From: Scatophagus argus
Taxonomy: Eukaryota > Chordata > Actinopteri > Scatophagidae
DNA length: 64,000 nt
Assembly: GCF_020382885.2 (NCBI RefSeq)
Contig: NC_058511.1
Location: 19,954,504 to 20,018,503, forward strand
Direction: 5' to 3'
This document shows positions 37,162 through 51,800 of this stretch, in pieces. A model generated the notes under the pieces. The model was not told the origin of the DNA, made no database searches, and saw nothing but the letters and a program-made list of their open reading frames with translations. The position numbers were made by a program, and so were the translations under genes. Position 1 is the stretch's first letter. Each line of letters begins with the position of its first letter.

Positions 37162-37428
37162 TTTGGTGGTGTTGTTGGGACATGTTAGCAACACAGGTTT
37201 AGCAGCCAGGACTGTTAAGAAATTGTTGAAAATGGTCACACTACAGTTGACAAGATACAATCAGAAAATGTAACGATGATGTTACAACAACATGGCTACA
37301 TTAATGTTATGGAAATGTAACAGTGTTCACGATAAAATACTAACTGAAAATGTGTGTGTGTGTGTGTGAGTGAGTTTTCAATACCGCGCTAAAACTCTAG
37401 CTTAAAACATCCCATGTCAATGCTGCGA

Positions 37429-37490
37429 TGTGATTGGAGCAGAAGCAGCCAATCACAAGTTTTCGCCATCCAAGTTTTCTGATTGGTTGA
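37429..37490. promoter_or_regulatory. Cluster of CCAAT-type motifs
   Basis: Three CCAAT/ATTGG cores occur within about 60 bases (GATTGG near 37431, CCAAT near 37449 and GATTGG near 37481), and a CACGTG E-box (CCACGTGC) lies at about 37510. The arrangement resembles a TATA-less promoter, but no gene start is firmly tied to it. Confidence 0.25.
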
Positions 37491-37854
37491 TCTTTTTGGC
37501 ACATCTTGCCACGTGCAAAACTTGAGCGAATACAAGTGAAGTTGAGTGCACGCAGCTGGGGCAGACCGAGGGAAAGAGGCATTGTGAGCGTGCAGCAGTC
37601 TGCCTGAGTGCGGAGGAAGATATTTTTTGAGCACAGAATAGATTTTTGTCTGCTCAACCACAAGTTTTGTGCGCTCAATTTTAATTTTTCCTCAAAATAC
37701 AAGTTGTGTGCTTGCAAAATGTATTTTTGTGCACACAAAATTTCTGCACAGAATTGTGGCATGAATATAATTCCATATAAGACACAGGTAATGAGCAGCA
37801 GGTGTCTGAATGGTAGTCTTTTGCTGGTAGACTGAATGGTCCAGAATACAAAAT

Positions 37855-38560
37855 CTACATTTGTAATATGTCTTTAAAGTATGTTACCCTCTTATACTTA
37901 GAATGAAAAGGACCATCAGGACCAAAAGCTTTGGTTAGAGGATTATAGAGTTGTAATTTTTCAACCAACTCACTGATAACATTTTCATCAACAGTGCAGT
38001 TATTCTGTGTCAAATGCCTCTCACTAAATTTGGAATGTACTGTGATGGATGATGATGTGCAAATAAATTGGAGCTGTTCCACCAAGTCATCTAAACATTT
38101 ACCCGTGACATTATAAATGCTTTCTAACAAGAGAGAACCAATTACTTCCACAGATGCACTTGTATGTCCTTCGGAATCCATATTTACAGTAGTATCCAAC
38201 TCCACATCATCAACTGATTCCACTGATGAAAAATTGCTTTCATTCTGTTGAACACTGGTAGAAATAGGAAGTTTTGCAATCACATCAGTCTTTAAGTCAT
38301 CACGAGTAAAATTGGTGCTTTCGACTTCTGTGAGTAGCATAAGTGCCATATGTTTGTTTTGAGCACACAACCATCAAAAATACACGCTAAAGTTTCTAGT
38401 CGTTTCAGATGAGAGTTAATGTGTTGAATGAAAAATGATCTTTTGTATTTTGAAAGCACAAGTCACAAATTTTACATTTAAAAGCTATCACTTCTTGTTG
38501 ATTGTCAGTTTCCTCTGATTTGTGAGCTATACAAGTGTGAATGCAAGCCACTCCAAGTTT
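37855..38560 (-). pseudogene. Decayed zinc-finger-type fish multicopy gene
   Basis: A 171-codon open stretch on the minus strand (37855-38370) reads through TRDDLKTDVIAKLP and ISELVEKLQLYNPLTKAFGP, and ends DGPFHSKYKRVTYFKDILQM. Upstream (about 38390-38560) and in other frames lie a Cys pair (FKCKICD) and QHINSHLKRLETLACIFDGC, consistent with C2H2 fingers. The overall shape resembles an uncharacterised multicopy fish family with N-terminal fingers and a GPxGxxxxxYKR motif. Frameshifts between the finger part and the open stretch argue that it is broken. Function unknown. Confidence 0.4.
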
Positions 38561-39369
38561 TAAAGGAACATGGACAATTCAAATGAATACAAGGGAGAAA
38601 ATGTCCACGACCAAAATGTCTGTGTTTCAGTCAATAGTGTTTAAGAAGTCCCCCCTTTGGTGAAGCCACAAATGTGCAGACCTTACACTGCCATTCCATA
38701 CACGTTCACCTTACTGTGGGTTAAATGGGGTGCACTAGTGGCTCACAGGGTAGAGATTATGTTGTGAGGTTCTCTTATTCCCTTGGTGATCTGGGGTCAA
38801 GTGTGGCCTGCTGCCCTTTGCTGCTCGTCCTCCCTCGATCTTCCTCGTTCACACGTGAATTCCTGTGGCTCCCACGCTCATTCTGTATCATCATCAACAC
38901 TTTCAAAACAAGAGCACAATAAAAACCTGTTGCTACAGCAACGTACATCTGCTATTTCCGGTGCTAGTCCACACAGCACGCAACCATATCCACCTTTTGA
39001 GAGGTTTATTCCCAACCTGCCTCCAATTTAAAATGTGCAACAACATTTTAAATTTCAATCAAAGGGGCTGACAATCCAATGCAGGCTTTACCATTAATGA
39101 CGCCATGAGAACAGAGGGCTTATACTGACTGTACCATTCGGTGTAAGGTGTTCGGCACTTGGGACAGCTAAAGTCACCATCATGGTGATCATGGTATAAC
39201 AGTGACATGCCTACACTCTCCAAGGTTCATAGTGTTTACATTCAGACTGGATTATCAGGCTGTTACATAACTTCCTATACATAATGGCAATTGGTAATGT
39301 GCTTTTCAAATATACAACCCAAAATAGTGCCAGATGTTACGTTAGGGTCGTCACCCCCCACCCCACCAG

Positions 39370-39396
39370 ACACACACACACACACACACACACACA
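39370..39396. repeat. (CA)n microsatellite upstream of gabrr1
   Basis: An uninterrupted CA run about 365 bases before the gabrr1 start codon. Confidence 0.9.
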
Positions 39397-39759
39397 TGAG
39401 TGGCTATCAGATTAGAGCCAGCATTGTGATGACCTGTCCAGCGGTCCGCTTTTGTCTATGCATGCAGAGGTGAAAGATTTCACTCTTACAAAGTGGAAAA
39501 AATCGTGCTCTGCGTTCATGATCGGACTCAACTGAGCGCACGGAGAGCAAATCCGAGCCATCTGACGCGGGGGGATTTGTAGGTTTAGGCGAAATTCCTT
39601 CCCCCCCTCCTCTATGAGATTAAATACCGTGACATCCATGTATAGATTGTCACTGTGTTTACAGCACGAAGCAGGTGCGGAATGCGCGTCCTGTGCAGGA
39701 AAAGTTGTCGGGCCAGGCTGCAGTTCTGAAACATTTGGAGAGCTGCGACGCTGGACACC

Positions 39760-39863
39760 ATGCACACGGATGTGGTGCTGCTCACCCTGCTGCTTTGGAT
39801 GGTCGGTGTGTCCGGGCAGCCGCGTCCGAAAGGCCAAATACTGCAGTCATACAGGCACGTCAG
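39760..39863 (+). CDS. gabrr1: gabrr1 exon 1: signal peptide
   Basis: Encodes [19 protein letters not shown], a hydrophobic secretion signal with likely cleavage near residue 19-20, then [15 protein letters not shown]. It ends in phase 2 at donor GTCAGT. Confidence 0.85.
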
Positions 39864-42800
39864 GTCAGTTTTTTTTGCGACAGAAACACAGGAAAGGCTT
39901 GGCTTACTTCTAATGTGACGTTCGGAAAGGCGCGTAAAGCTGAAAAGATTCATTTGTAAAATGTCACACTTTTATTCAATCTAGACTGTAAATTCCCAGC
40001 ACACCTTCAGTATCTTGTAGATATCATGGGAGGAGGAAATGTCCTAATCACAGTTTAATTAAAACAAGCAAAACATCCGACACAGGACTGCACCCATTTC
40101 TCTTCAGCGTGGTTACACTAAAAAAAAAAAGCTTTATTATCATTAATGTAATTCAATCTCCAAACAATGCAGCTTGCAACAACAATGAATTAATGTCCGT
40201 TTGTTAAAGCAACATTAATAAGAGGCAATACAAAATTGACGTGACTTCAACAAGAGTCTACCAACACATTTGTTCATGTATTTTCAGCCATGTCTCATAG
40301 TCAGCAAATGTATTGCCATGGAATTCAAATTTTAGATTTAAGCCACTGCTTCTACTTGGTTCACCTGACTTAAATCAAATGTTTTTCTAATTTGCTTTTC
40401 GTTGTTATTCAGCCACACAGTAAAAATGCTATTGTTTTGTGTATGCCTTTCATGATGGCTCTGCCTGCCTTTACACCACTCACACATTCATATATATCCT
40501 TTATCGTTTATCATCATCATTTCCTTTCATTGCTAATTTAAGTGTATGCATAAAAGTTTCTCAACAGACTGAAATCTCAATGTGACTCCATTCTAGAATG
40601 AAACCTCGTTCTTGGTCTTGGATAGAGTAGTTTAACACTGTAATCATAACATGTCCATCAGTCTATCTGCTGATGAACGCTGTGAGATGGGGTTGAAAGC
40701 TTAGGGAGCCATGAGTTAAAATGATTTTGTCAATAAAAGGGCCATTTTTCAAAAGTTCTAGACTAGTTTGGCAGGACTGCCAGGAGTCCAGTTATAGAAC
40801 TGGCACATGGCACTGTGACATTTGGTTGGAAAGAAGCAAAAGGATTTTCCCTCTCAGGCATCTGTCATGATGATATAATGTTATTATTCATTCTAATTTA
40901 GGGATTACATCAGTTTGATAGTGGTCCCCAAGCTTCTATGTGCAAGTAATGTCTAGCAAAATATCTATATAAATATCTAAATGAAGTAATAAAGTCAGAA
41001 CAACAGAATTTTAAATTTTCAGATAATTACAGTCCCACAACACAAAAACCTACTTACTGTATGTTGGTATCTTTTTTTTTTTTTTTTTTTTTTTTTTTTA
41101 GCTGTGCTGATGTAGAATCAGGACAGGACAATGCCTTTCAACATGCTTGATAGTCAAGCTCTGTTTTTAGCTGACAGTAGCAAAATTTGTCATGTGATTG
41201 GTTAGAAAAATTACTTACTCTGATTACATAACCTCTAATCTAAGTGTGTTAATGTGCTTTTTGATTATTGCTTTTGCTGTGGCTCTGGGAAAGGTTAGCT
41301 GGGTAGAAGAAAGGCCAGCAATTAAATGTCATTTTTAGTAAAGCACAAATGTAATGTATGTAAAATTAAAGATTTGAGAAGCTTATTTAGGGGTAGCTGG
41401 CTATTTCTTGGCGGTGCGCGGTGCGCTCACATCAGCTCTTTTACCTCTCCGGGGTCTATCGTGAGTCACATGCCTAATCATTTCTCATTGCATCTAAGAT
41501 GATGAGTTACGGTAAAAGAACTATGTTGCATTCACAAGCAGAGCTTTTGCACATGCTTCCGTTATCGTGTATATGGCGTGTTGTGACAGTCTTGTGTCAA
41601 AGTCTGCAAAGTGAGCCGATTTCGGTTAAACTTTGATCCAAGCTGCTGTGACATTTGTGAGCACATTAGCAAAGACAAACATCCTTTAAACATCATCCTT
41701 TAAATTGAGGTAAAAGGCTTGTTACAAAAATGCTCTTTGAATTTGTCGTGATTATAACTATTAACATTCCATTAGCCTTTCTTAGTAAAATACCTTCATA
41801 ACTCTTCTCCAACCTTTTCCATTAGGTGTGAACCCACAACAAGGCAAAGTCACAACAGCCTCAGTCGGTGCATTTATGAATTGGAGTCATAAAGCTTCAG
41901 GATTAGAGCATTTTGTTTAGTTCATTCTAGTATCTAAATGCATTTACCTTTGCCCAGAGACAAAGTTTGTTTCGTATGCAATCATGCCAACTCAAAATTT
42001 GCATTCCATTGAGTCTAAATACAACTTTAGAACCTTTGAGTCCCATAGTGGGTCTCACAAAGAGAGATAATAAGACCTGACTAGACATAGTATCACTCCA
42101 GCATCAGCTAGTAGACAGTTCACAGCAGGAGTACAATTTCAGTGTGTGGTCAGTGGGATAAGAGTTATTAGAGTTATTTTAAGAGTCATTATTCAGTTTT
42201 TTTTTGTTTAACCATGAAGTCTTGTAATTAAGATCTCTTTTTTTTTAAGAAAAGTATGGCCAAGAGGGCAGCGTGAAAACAGTGTCATAACAATTGATTA
42301 AAAACAATATAAACAGACTGAGACAACTTTAACATACAAGAGCTACAAGAGTATGGACAATATCCAATAAAAGTAAATAAAGTATGATCTAGATACATCC
42401 TCCGGAGACTATTAATATCTACACTGATCCATATCTTTTATGACATTTTATACAATGATACCAACTGTGTTATCTAATATCCCATAGACATCTGGGGACA
42501 GAGCAGATTATCTTATTTCCTGAGGCTCATTTAAAGCACAGGCTCATTTCTTGGGTGAATTTTATATTATTTTTATTATTTGATTTTCTTTCTTTTATTG
42601 GGACTGCCTTTTTAGCTGTTTATGTAAGTATGAATCATGTGAAGACTTCCAAACTCATTATGCTCAGGAGTGCAATAGTGTGGGTTACTTAATGAATGCA
42701 TGATAAGTGCTGTGTCTCTGGGCATCCAGCATAAAATGGCCATACAAAATCCAATGTGCAGATCCATCAGATTTCCATCCCAGGTTGAGCAAGGTCCACT

Positions 42801-45800
42801 TTACCACAGAAACAATGAACTGCTGTGACTATCTCTAAACGGGGGACATACTGCAAAAATTAACTCAAAATCACATAATGTTTTTCCCTTTCAGATCAAA
42901 AAGAGAAATGCCTCAAACAAAGGGACCCAGTCAGAAGATTGGCAGGTAGGTGTGTTTTTATTTAAAACAATTATGATGATAACAGAGGCTACAGGAGATT
43001 CATATAGTGAAGGTTAAAGCAGCATAACTGGACTTAGAGGCACATGGACAGTACTTTAATCACACTATTGTTAGTAGTATCTAGTGAGGAGGATGGGCTG
43101 CTTCCGTGTATTTTACTAAGCCCTATATAATCCATTCTTATCCTTCAGAATTAGAAAGTTCATAAGATTATTTGCCTGTGTTGAATAAACTCAATACAAT
43201 GACAACAGCTTCATAAAATCACACTGCTGGGATACTGTCAGGTGTGTATAGTATTGGAAAGCTTATTGTAAGTTAATCCTTGAATAACTACTAAATAGAA
43301 CAAGTGATTTGAAAGAGTTTGGGAGAAGAGTTGTTAAGTGTAGCCATTAAAATGTTCAAACACGCTGCACATTTACACTAATTACACAATTTGATTACTC
43401 CTGTACACACAAGGCTGGATCACCAACAATTGGATAAAATCAACTGATTAATCCTAACCCTAGGTCCATATCATATCTAACCAACAATTAACTCTAACCT
43501 TCCAGACAGTTGGGCAAATTCCCTAAAAACCCAAAGTATTCAAATTATTTAAAAAAAAAATGACATGAATTAAAATCGGGCACTTTCTCTTAGCTAGTTG
43601 GTGATCCAGTCTTAGGTATGTGTTTGTTGCTAGATTAGCAAATGTCAGCATGCTAGTACACAAAACTAAGATGGTAAACATGATAAACACTATAATTGCC
43701 TGACACGAGCATGTTAGCATTAGATGGCTCAGCCCTTGAAAAGGTCCTATGAATTGACTCTCCACAAATCTGCTTCACTCATATAAACACATGCATGTGC
43801 TCTCTCTTTCCTACCAAACACATGCAGAATTTCTTCTCTATTACCCCCATCATCCTCTTTCTTACAAGTGTTGGTGGCTCATTCACCGAAGCTACCTACA
43901 GTCTCATTCCCAAGGTCTGCGGTCTCATTCCCAAGGTGTCAAATACTGTCCCGTCCCTCTGCATTTCATCCACCTTTAGCGTCATGTTAGTATGCTGATG
44001 CACAACAGTTTATATTCACCATCTTGGTTTAGTATGTTAGCATGATAACATTTGCTAATTAGCAACAAACACAAAGTGCAAGTGTGGCTTGTCGGGATGT
44101 CACGAGTTTCATAAGCATTTGGTCATAAGCCAAAGGAAGAGCAAGAGCATTGTGCAATATGGAAAATTAAGGTTTTTCTAAAGTTGTTACAGCTCCTTCT
44201 GAGAAGGTAAATGTACAGTATATACCACATTTCATGGGAAATCATCCAGTAGTTGCTGAGATATTTTCCTTAAAACCATAAATAAAAGAATTTCACTAAA
44301 GTTATTAGGGACCATCCTCTGACATCATCATCTGGCGCAGCACTTCATCACTCTCCTTCTTGGTCAAATAGCCCTTACACAACCTGGAGGTGTGTTTGGA
44401 GTCATTGTCATTGTCATTGTCCTGTCATTGTCATTGTCCTGTTGAAAAATAAATGCTGGTCCAACTAAACGCAAACCGGATGGGATGGCATGTCACTGCA
44501 GGATGCTGTGGTAGCCATGCTGGTTCAGTGTGCCTTCAATTTTGAATAAATCCCCAACAGTGTCACCAGCAAAGCACCCCCACACCATCACGCCTCCTCC
44601 TCCATGCTTCATGGTGGGAACCATGCATGTAGAGAGCATCCGTTGACCTTTTCTGTGTCGCACAAGACACAGAACCAAAGATCTCACATTTGTTCTCATC
44701 AGACCAAAACACAGATTTCCACTGGTCTTATGTCCATTCCTTGTGCTTCTTGGCCCAAACAAATCTTTTCTGATTGTTGCATTTCCTTAGCAGTGGTTTC
44801 TTAGCAGCTATTTGACCATAAAGGCCTGATTCGTGCAGTCTCCTTTGAACAGTTGATGTAGAGATGTGTCTGCTACTAGAACTCTGGGTGGCATTTATCT
44901 GGGCTCTAATTTGAGGAGCTGTTAACTTGTGATATCTGAGGCTGGTGACTCGGCTGGACTTATCCTCAGCTGCAGAGGTGACTCTTGGTCTTCTTTTCCT
45001 GGGGTGGTTCTCATGTGAGCCAATTTCATCATAGCGCTTGATGGTTTTTGCGACTGCACTTGGGGACACATTCAAAGTTTTTGCAATTTTGCGAACTGAC
45101 TGGCCTTAAAATAATGATGCACTGTCGTTTCTCTTTACTTAGCTGATTGGTTCTTGCCATAATATGAATTCAAACAGTTGTCAAATAGAGCTATCAGCTG
45201 TGTACCAACCTGACTTCTGCACAACACAACTGATGGTCCCAGCCCCATTAAGAAGGCAGGATATTCCACAAATTAACCCTAACAAGGCACACCTGTGAAG
45301 TGAAAACCATTTCAGGTGACTGCATCATGAAGCTCATTAAGGGAAACTGTAAACAAAGCAAATGGTGGCTACTCCGAGTAATCTAAAATATAAACATATT
45401 TAGAGTTATTTAACATGTTTTTCTTTGCTACATAATTCCATATATCCTGCTTCATATAATTGATGTCTTCAGTATGTATCAACAATGTAGAAAGTAGTAA
45501 AAATAAAGAAAAAACACTGAATGAGAAGGCGTGTCCAAACTTTTGACTGGTAGTGTAGATTGACAGCAAATTACACCCATCAGGTATTACTAGCTTATGA
45601 TTTGAATCAAGTGATTTCTGCCACTGTAACCAGAAGAAATATGCATTTCCATATAGATAGATACTTTATTTGTCCAAGTGGAGAAAAAACTGCTTAAAAA
45701 CGTAATGGCTTGTGGAACAAATGAAAACTTGATCTTTGTTTATAGTGAAGAGGCTACTGTGCATTTATCAGACATAACCAAATGTAACCATTTGAAGCTA

Positions 45801-48800
45801 AACTTCCATTCAGTACATTTAGTTCTATCAGAAGAGTCAATCTTAGAGTGTGTATTGTTTATATCAATTTATTTTGTGTATCAAAACCAATAAGTTACAA
45901 AATCAATAGCTTAAGGCTGCTTCACACACGCATTATACTGTCTCCACATGCATCTCAAGTGATCGCACTTTCCTGCTGTATTGTAAATAAACGCGGTTTT
46001 TACACAAAGAAAAATGTAACTGAATGAATACCATTTGCCTAATTTACAAGAAGGTCCAAATAATTAAGAAGTGTGTTCAAACAACTGATAAATTTTGGAA
46101 GGTAAGATGCACTTTAATTAAAGAATTTGGTCTAGACCTGCTCTAATTGGAAAGTGTCATGAGATATATTTTGTTGTGAATTGGCGCTATATAAATAAAC
46201 TGAACTGAATTGAATTGAACTGAACGCAGAGCAGACAGGCTGGTACAGCAATGCTGTGACAAACTGACCCTTTTTACAAGGAAAAATGCAGATTCATGAG
46301 AAGGCACAAATGATTTAGAATTTGCACTAGGCTTTTCACAAAGTTTATTACACTTCTCCTGACTTAAAACTTTTAAAAATTGTGCAAATATTAAAAGGAG
46401 TCTGAGGATATTGTGAATTCTGGTAAAATCATTTTACACAGTGTTCACAAACGTCTGCTGCTTCACCTTGACAACTTAGACAGCCAAAACACTTAGTTTG
46501 CTTTACATGGAACCAAATGGAAATCAGACAGCTTGTAATCTGTTATGGCTGTAGTTATGGCTTCCTTGTGTTTTTTTTTCACATAGGATGTCAGTTGAGT
46601 AGGTGGTCCTTTAATGTGGCCCAAAATACATTCACATACACACTGCTAAAAAATGTGGTCACATGTGGCCCAGAATGTGGTCTGAGCAATCAGAACTCAA
46701 ATGTGTCCTCAGTGTATGTTGGGTACATTCAGACCTGTATTCAGAGTTGTCCACTTGTGATCAGATCACTCAGAATAGATGCTGATACCAGGTCTGAACA
46801 GGCTCGTGAAAGTGAGTTTCTGTCTGAGCTTGTCTCGTGAAACCTTGCATTCAGTTGGTATGCCATCAAAGGGCATCAAATTTAATTTAAGTATGGGTTC
46901 AATGGGTTCAGCCTGAGATATATAATAAAAAGAGTTTCATACAATAACTGTACAGAAGGATTTGGTGCACAAATGTAGAGTAATGCCACCAGTAATGCAA
47001 AATGTCAATATAATCATAAAATTACAGACTTGTACATCTTTCTTAGAGCCTTACATTTGACGTATGGGAGTTCAGAAATAAACTCTCAAATTTTTGTTGT
47101 CCAAAAATTTCAAACAGCCCCATATTCAAGAGGAGTCCAGATATAACTAAAGCCTGGGGTACAAAGACAGAGCAGCTGCTGAGGATAGACGACCATGACT
47201 TTACAATGCGACCGGGATTTGGAGGTATGGAAGTCTATCTTTCTTAACTAAATGGAGTTGTGTCAATCACTTGCCACATGGGTCAGCAGTCAGCAGCGTG
47301 CGATCTTTATTCAAAGATATCTCTGTTTTAATTCAGTGTCCAGACAAGTCATCAGGCACATCAAGTGTTCTTTTAGACTTCACACTACACCCCAACACAT
47401 GCATCTCATCTATACGCACATCTAAATGTGGGAGGTGGGGATGTAGCACTGGCTTGCAGAGATGACATAACAGAGTAGGATTATGTCTGAGCCATGTGCT
47501 CTGGGCCCGCCAGTGATTAATTACCAAGCAGTCACTGTTAGACATTGGAATCTCTGCCCAAGAATATAATTGCACCCTGCAATAACAGGTAGCTTCATCG
47601 TTCTTGTAGCTGTACAGACATATTCATATCTTATCTTCTCATCTTAACAGAAGTGTAAGCTCATTGTTAGATGAGATGAGATCTTAGATGACTCTCACCA
47701 GCACCCCACATTAAAAATCATGGGCTCCCATTTCCAGCAGAGATGAGCCAATATGAAATGGCAGAGTAACAGGGACCAAAAGGCTGCTAAAGAAACACCC
47801 TGGTGTTCTCCACCTTGGTGATTTATCCTCGTTGTACATACACTGTTTTCAAAATACCTCAATGTATAATGTGACAGATGTGTGCAGAGTAACTTAACAC
47901 TGAAGGCCTTTATGTCATTAGGTTTTGCCGCAACAAAGGAACTTGGTTAGGTTAGCCTCAGCATTAAAGGTTTCTTCCACTCCACAACCTTCCAAAACCA
48001 GAAACACAAGAGTTTCGCTCGACTGAACAGGACAGTCTCCCTTCAGTATATCTGAGTGTAATGCAGCACTCCACAACGGGCTGCGCCTCAGGACATAGAC
48101 CAATGTCGTCCATTTATCTGAAGGTTGGTGGTTCAATCCCGAGCTTCTCTGGTCTGTATGTTTAAGTGTCCTTGAGCAAGATATTGAACCTCAAATTGCT
48201 CTTGTTGCTGTGCCATTGGTGTGTGAATTTGTGTGTTAACTTCCTGATGGATAGCAGCCTTTGCCATCAGTAGGTGAATGTGATAGTAGTGTAAGAGCAC
48301 TCTGAGTGGTCAGTACAAGTAGAAAAGCACTGTATAAGTACAGTCGGTTTATCCCTGTGCTACACTGTGAAGTATTACTGCACTGAGGGCGGATATACTG
48401 TGTAGCAATCACTAGATGGCAGCACAAGTGGGATTTTGAGCCCAGACAAATAGTATAGTCACATTTTTGAAAAATGCAGTGATGTAATTTCAAGACAAGT
48501 CTAGAAAGATAAGACATTTACGTTGAATCTGGAAAGGGCTCACACTAACTATAGCCCTAATTCTATGCTAAATCATCAGGCAACTTTAAAGAATACCTCC
48601 TTTTCTATTTTAAAAATATAGAAATGAAGCTGTGTTTTAAAAAGTGGAAAGACAAAAAAAATACCATCCTGCACTATAATGTCAGTTAGGATTACAGTAC
48701 TCACTCCACTGTCTCTGTGCCATTTTTCTGGAAATCTGCACCAAACTGCTTTTATGGGGATTTGGATGAGAGAGAACAGAAGTCATTGTTAGAAGCAAAA

Positions 48801-51800
48801 GGATTGGAATAAAAAGGAGTCACAACCTCCAAATAAACACAGATAATCCAGCTACATCCGTACACACTATCTACTGCAGTATTTTAAGAGAACACTCATG
48901 TCAACATTACTTTAAATTATGGCTTGATGCATCTTTGTAAACTGATGCATATTCTTCTAGGACCTGCAGTCCCAGTGGGAGTGGATGTTCAGGTTGAAAG
49001 TTTGGATGCTATTTCAGAAGTTGATATGGTATGTCTACACCAAATTGTAAGTGAGATAATGTATATTGTTAGTTGAGACAGTACTGTAACAGATGTGTGT
49101 TTCCTTGTTTAAGGACTTTACTATGACCCTGTATCTGCGGCACTACTGGAAAGATGAGCGCCTGTCTTTCAAAAGCAGCAACAACCAGAGCATGACCTTT
49201 GATAGCCGCCTGGTGAAGAAAATCTGGGTACCTGACATGTTTTTTGTCCACTCAAAGAAGTCCTTCACCCATGACACCACCACTGATAATGTCATGCTAC
49301 GAGTTTACCCAGATGGCAAAGTCCTCTACAGCCTCAGGTAACATCCCCCCCCGTCCCACCAACCCGCTCTGCAGAGCCCACACTCAACATTGTAGTTTAC
49401 CATTTTGGGAAATACTTTGTTTTCTTTCTTCCCAAGAATGAGATAGAACTACTACTACTACTATTTCTTGAACAACAACCAGTGGAAATAAGAAGGTATG
49501 TTTCCATGCACAAAAATAAAGTGGAAGTGGCTGAAGTTCTAAAGATCAAAAAAGTTTTTGTGCTTGCCTGAGGTTGAAAAGAATTGATGTACTGATCACA
49601 ACAAAATGCAGAAAGATAGAATGGAAACAGGCTTAGTGAATAAATCATGATCCACATGAAACATGTGGCTTCGGCATCTGCCAAGGTGAAAACAACATGT
49701 AAGTGTGGAGTAATGAGACTGTAACCTTACTCAAACGAATATATGAAAAAAGGAAATGTCATATTTTCATATTCCCAACATGATTTTCAATTGTTTTAGA
49801 TTTTACTGGTCTGCTCTTTTATTTCTGTCATCTCGCTGTGTCCTCTTCTTCTGCAGTAAATGTTAGCTCCCCCAGCTGTTTATCTCAACACTCCATGATA
49901 TTTGTATGGTCAGCGGAAACACACAACAACTCTCTTTCTCTTTTCTGTTTTTCTTTTTTCAATTCTGGTTTGATGCCATTATGCCTGTACAGAGACCCAT
50001 ATTAAGAGACCCCAGTCTTTAAGCTAATAAGCTAGCCGCATCCTGGTTCTGGCTCTGTATTTTACTCATCTCACAATCAGAAAGAAAGCAAATCGGTGTA
50101 TTTCCCAAAATGCTGAATAATTCAGCTCTTCACAATTTTGGTCAAGCCAAGACAATTTTAAATAGAACTGGTTCAGACCATAATCTGAATGAGTTTAGAA
50201 AGCTGTGTCCTTCAGATGAGATGATATTTGCTTATTTGCTTTCTCTGAGTTTAGAAATGACACAATTACAATTTGGGCAAAGAGCCATGCTAATGGCTGT
50301 TTACTGAAACAAGTGACAGCACCTGTGAATGAAAAGCAGCAGGGATTGTGAATGAACACATGGAAAAACCACTCGAAAGGCAAGTTGGCTTGATGCACCA
50401 TGAGTTTTGTAAACTTCCTCTGTGCAGGCGGTAGACAATATAGCATAACAAAAGCACAGCTTGTAGGGAACAATATAAACACATTCAGACATTCAGAGAG
50501 AACTATTATCACAGAGGAAGGCTTTGTATAGTTTTCAATTAATTATTATCACAGACAGCTGCAGTCTATTTAAAAGCATGGCAGTGAATCGGGAAGAAAG
50601 GAGGGGAAGTGTCCAGGCTGACTCCCAGAACGTCACGACACCCTCTCAAGCTGTAATGATATCTGCATCCTTCCATGTACCATAAGTTTGCCTGAAAAAA
50701 AAAAACAAACCAAAACCTTTACACAGCCTACTACTACTTCACTGGTGCGGGTTATGATGTTATTGGGTGTTCAGGGGTGTAATTACCATTGGCTGCCTGA
50801 CTAAGACAAAGTGGCACCAGCTGCCACAGTACAAGATGTGTATTTAAGGGGATAAAGTTCTGCCAATTACAACCACTAATACTGCTGAGCAAAGAGGCTC
50901 TCATCCAAGATAGTTGATTTTGTAATCCACATTACAGAGCCTGGCAGAGATTAACAGCTGGCCGTCTGCCTCCTGTTGTGACCACTCGAGCATGGTAGTG
51001 CCATCTTGACAGATTGGAACAAACAAAATTCAAATGATGACATCAACATCTACAAATCTGAAATATCCAAATGTTAGCACTGTGGGTGACTGATAGATAT
51101 GTTGCTGTAGGAGCTGAATGATCAGTGGAAAAGGTCTCTTAAACGTATATCAAAAATAAAATCAAACAAAACTCTAATTATCTTAAGTTTGCCATCTAGT
51201 TGGGGCTCAATCAGAAATCCTCATGCTGATCTTGGTGAATGTGTACTGTGTGTATGATTGACGAGTACTTGATGGTAAATTGAAACTATAACCATACTCA
51301 TCACATGACCTGGGTTAGTCTGTGTTGGTGCTGGCTGGATAATTTCCAAACTAAGGCAGTCTGGCAAGTGAGTTTGACAGTTTGCAGACCTGGCCTGCAG
51401 ACCGGGTGGCCTTCTCTCATCCTGTGAGCTGGATTATACTGTATATTTTCACTTATCATCTCTGTGCTGGAAACCAAATCTCTGCTGAAAGCCCCTGGCC
51501 CATACAATATTTGCTTGTGGATATGAAGAGGTCACTCTATTGAAGGTTATACAAGCATTATGAGCATTATGTCAGTGGTCACTATTTACAGTATTTATCA
51601 CCTGATCAAAACAGCTCAGTTGGTGTTGCGAATAAGACTCAACCTTCCCCCAAAGCCAGGAAGTTTTACCCATTCATGAAGGACAGCAATATTGAGGTCA
51701 GGGACTGATGTTGGCTACATTCCAGTTCATCCCAAAGGTGTTTGATGGGGTTGAGGTCAGGGTTCTGTCTGGACCAGTCAAGTTCTTCCACACCAAACTC

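Noticed and set aside
13000..39700. Search for gabrr2 exons upstream of gabrr1
   Set aside because: None of the conserved rho blocks (for example TLYLRHYW, the Cys loop or the PAR motif) was recognised on either strand in this interval.
44398..44442. Short direct repeats as a CRISPR-like array
   Set aside because: A simple hexanucleotide repeat inside a Tc1 relic; no spacers, and the genome is eukaryotic.
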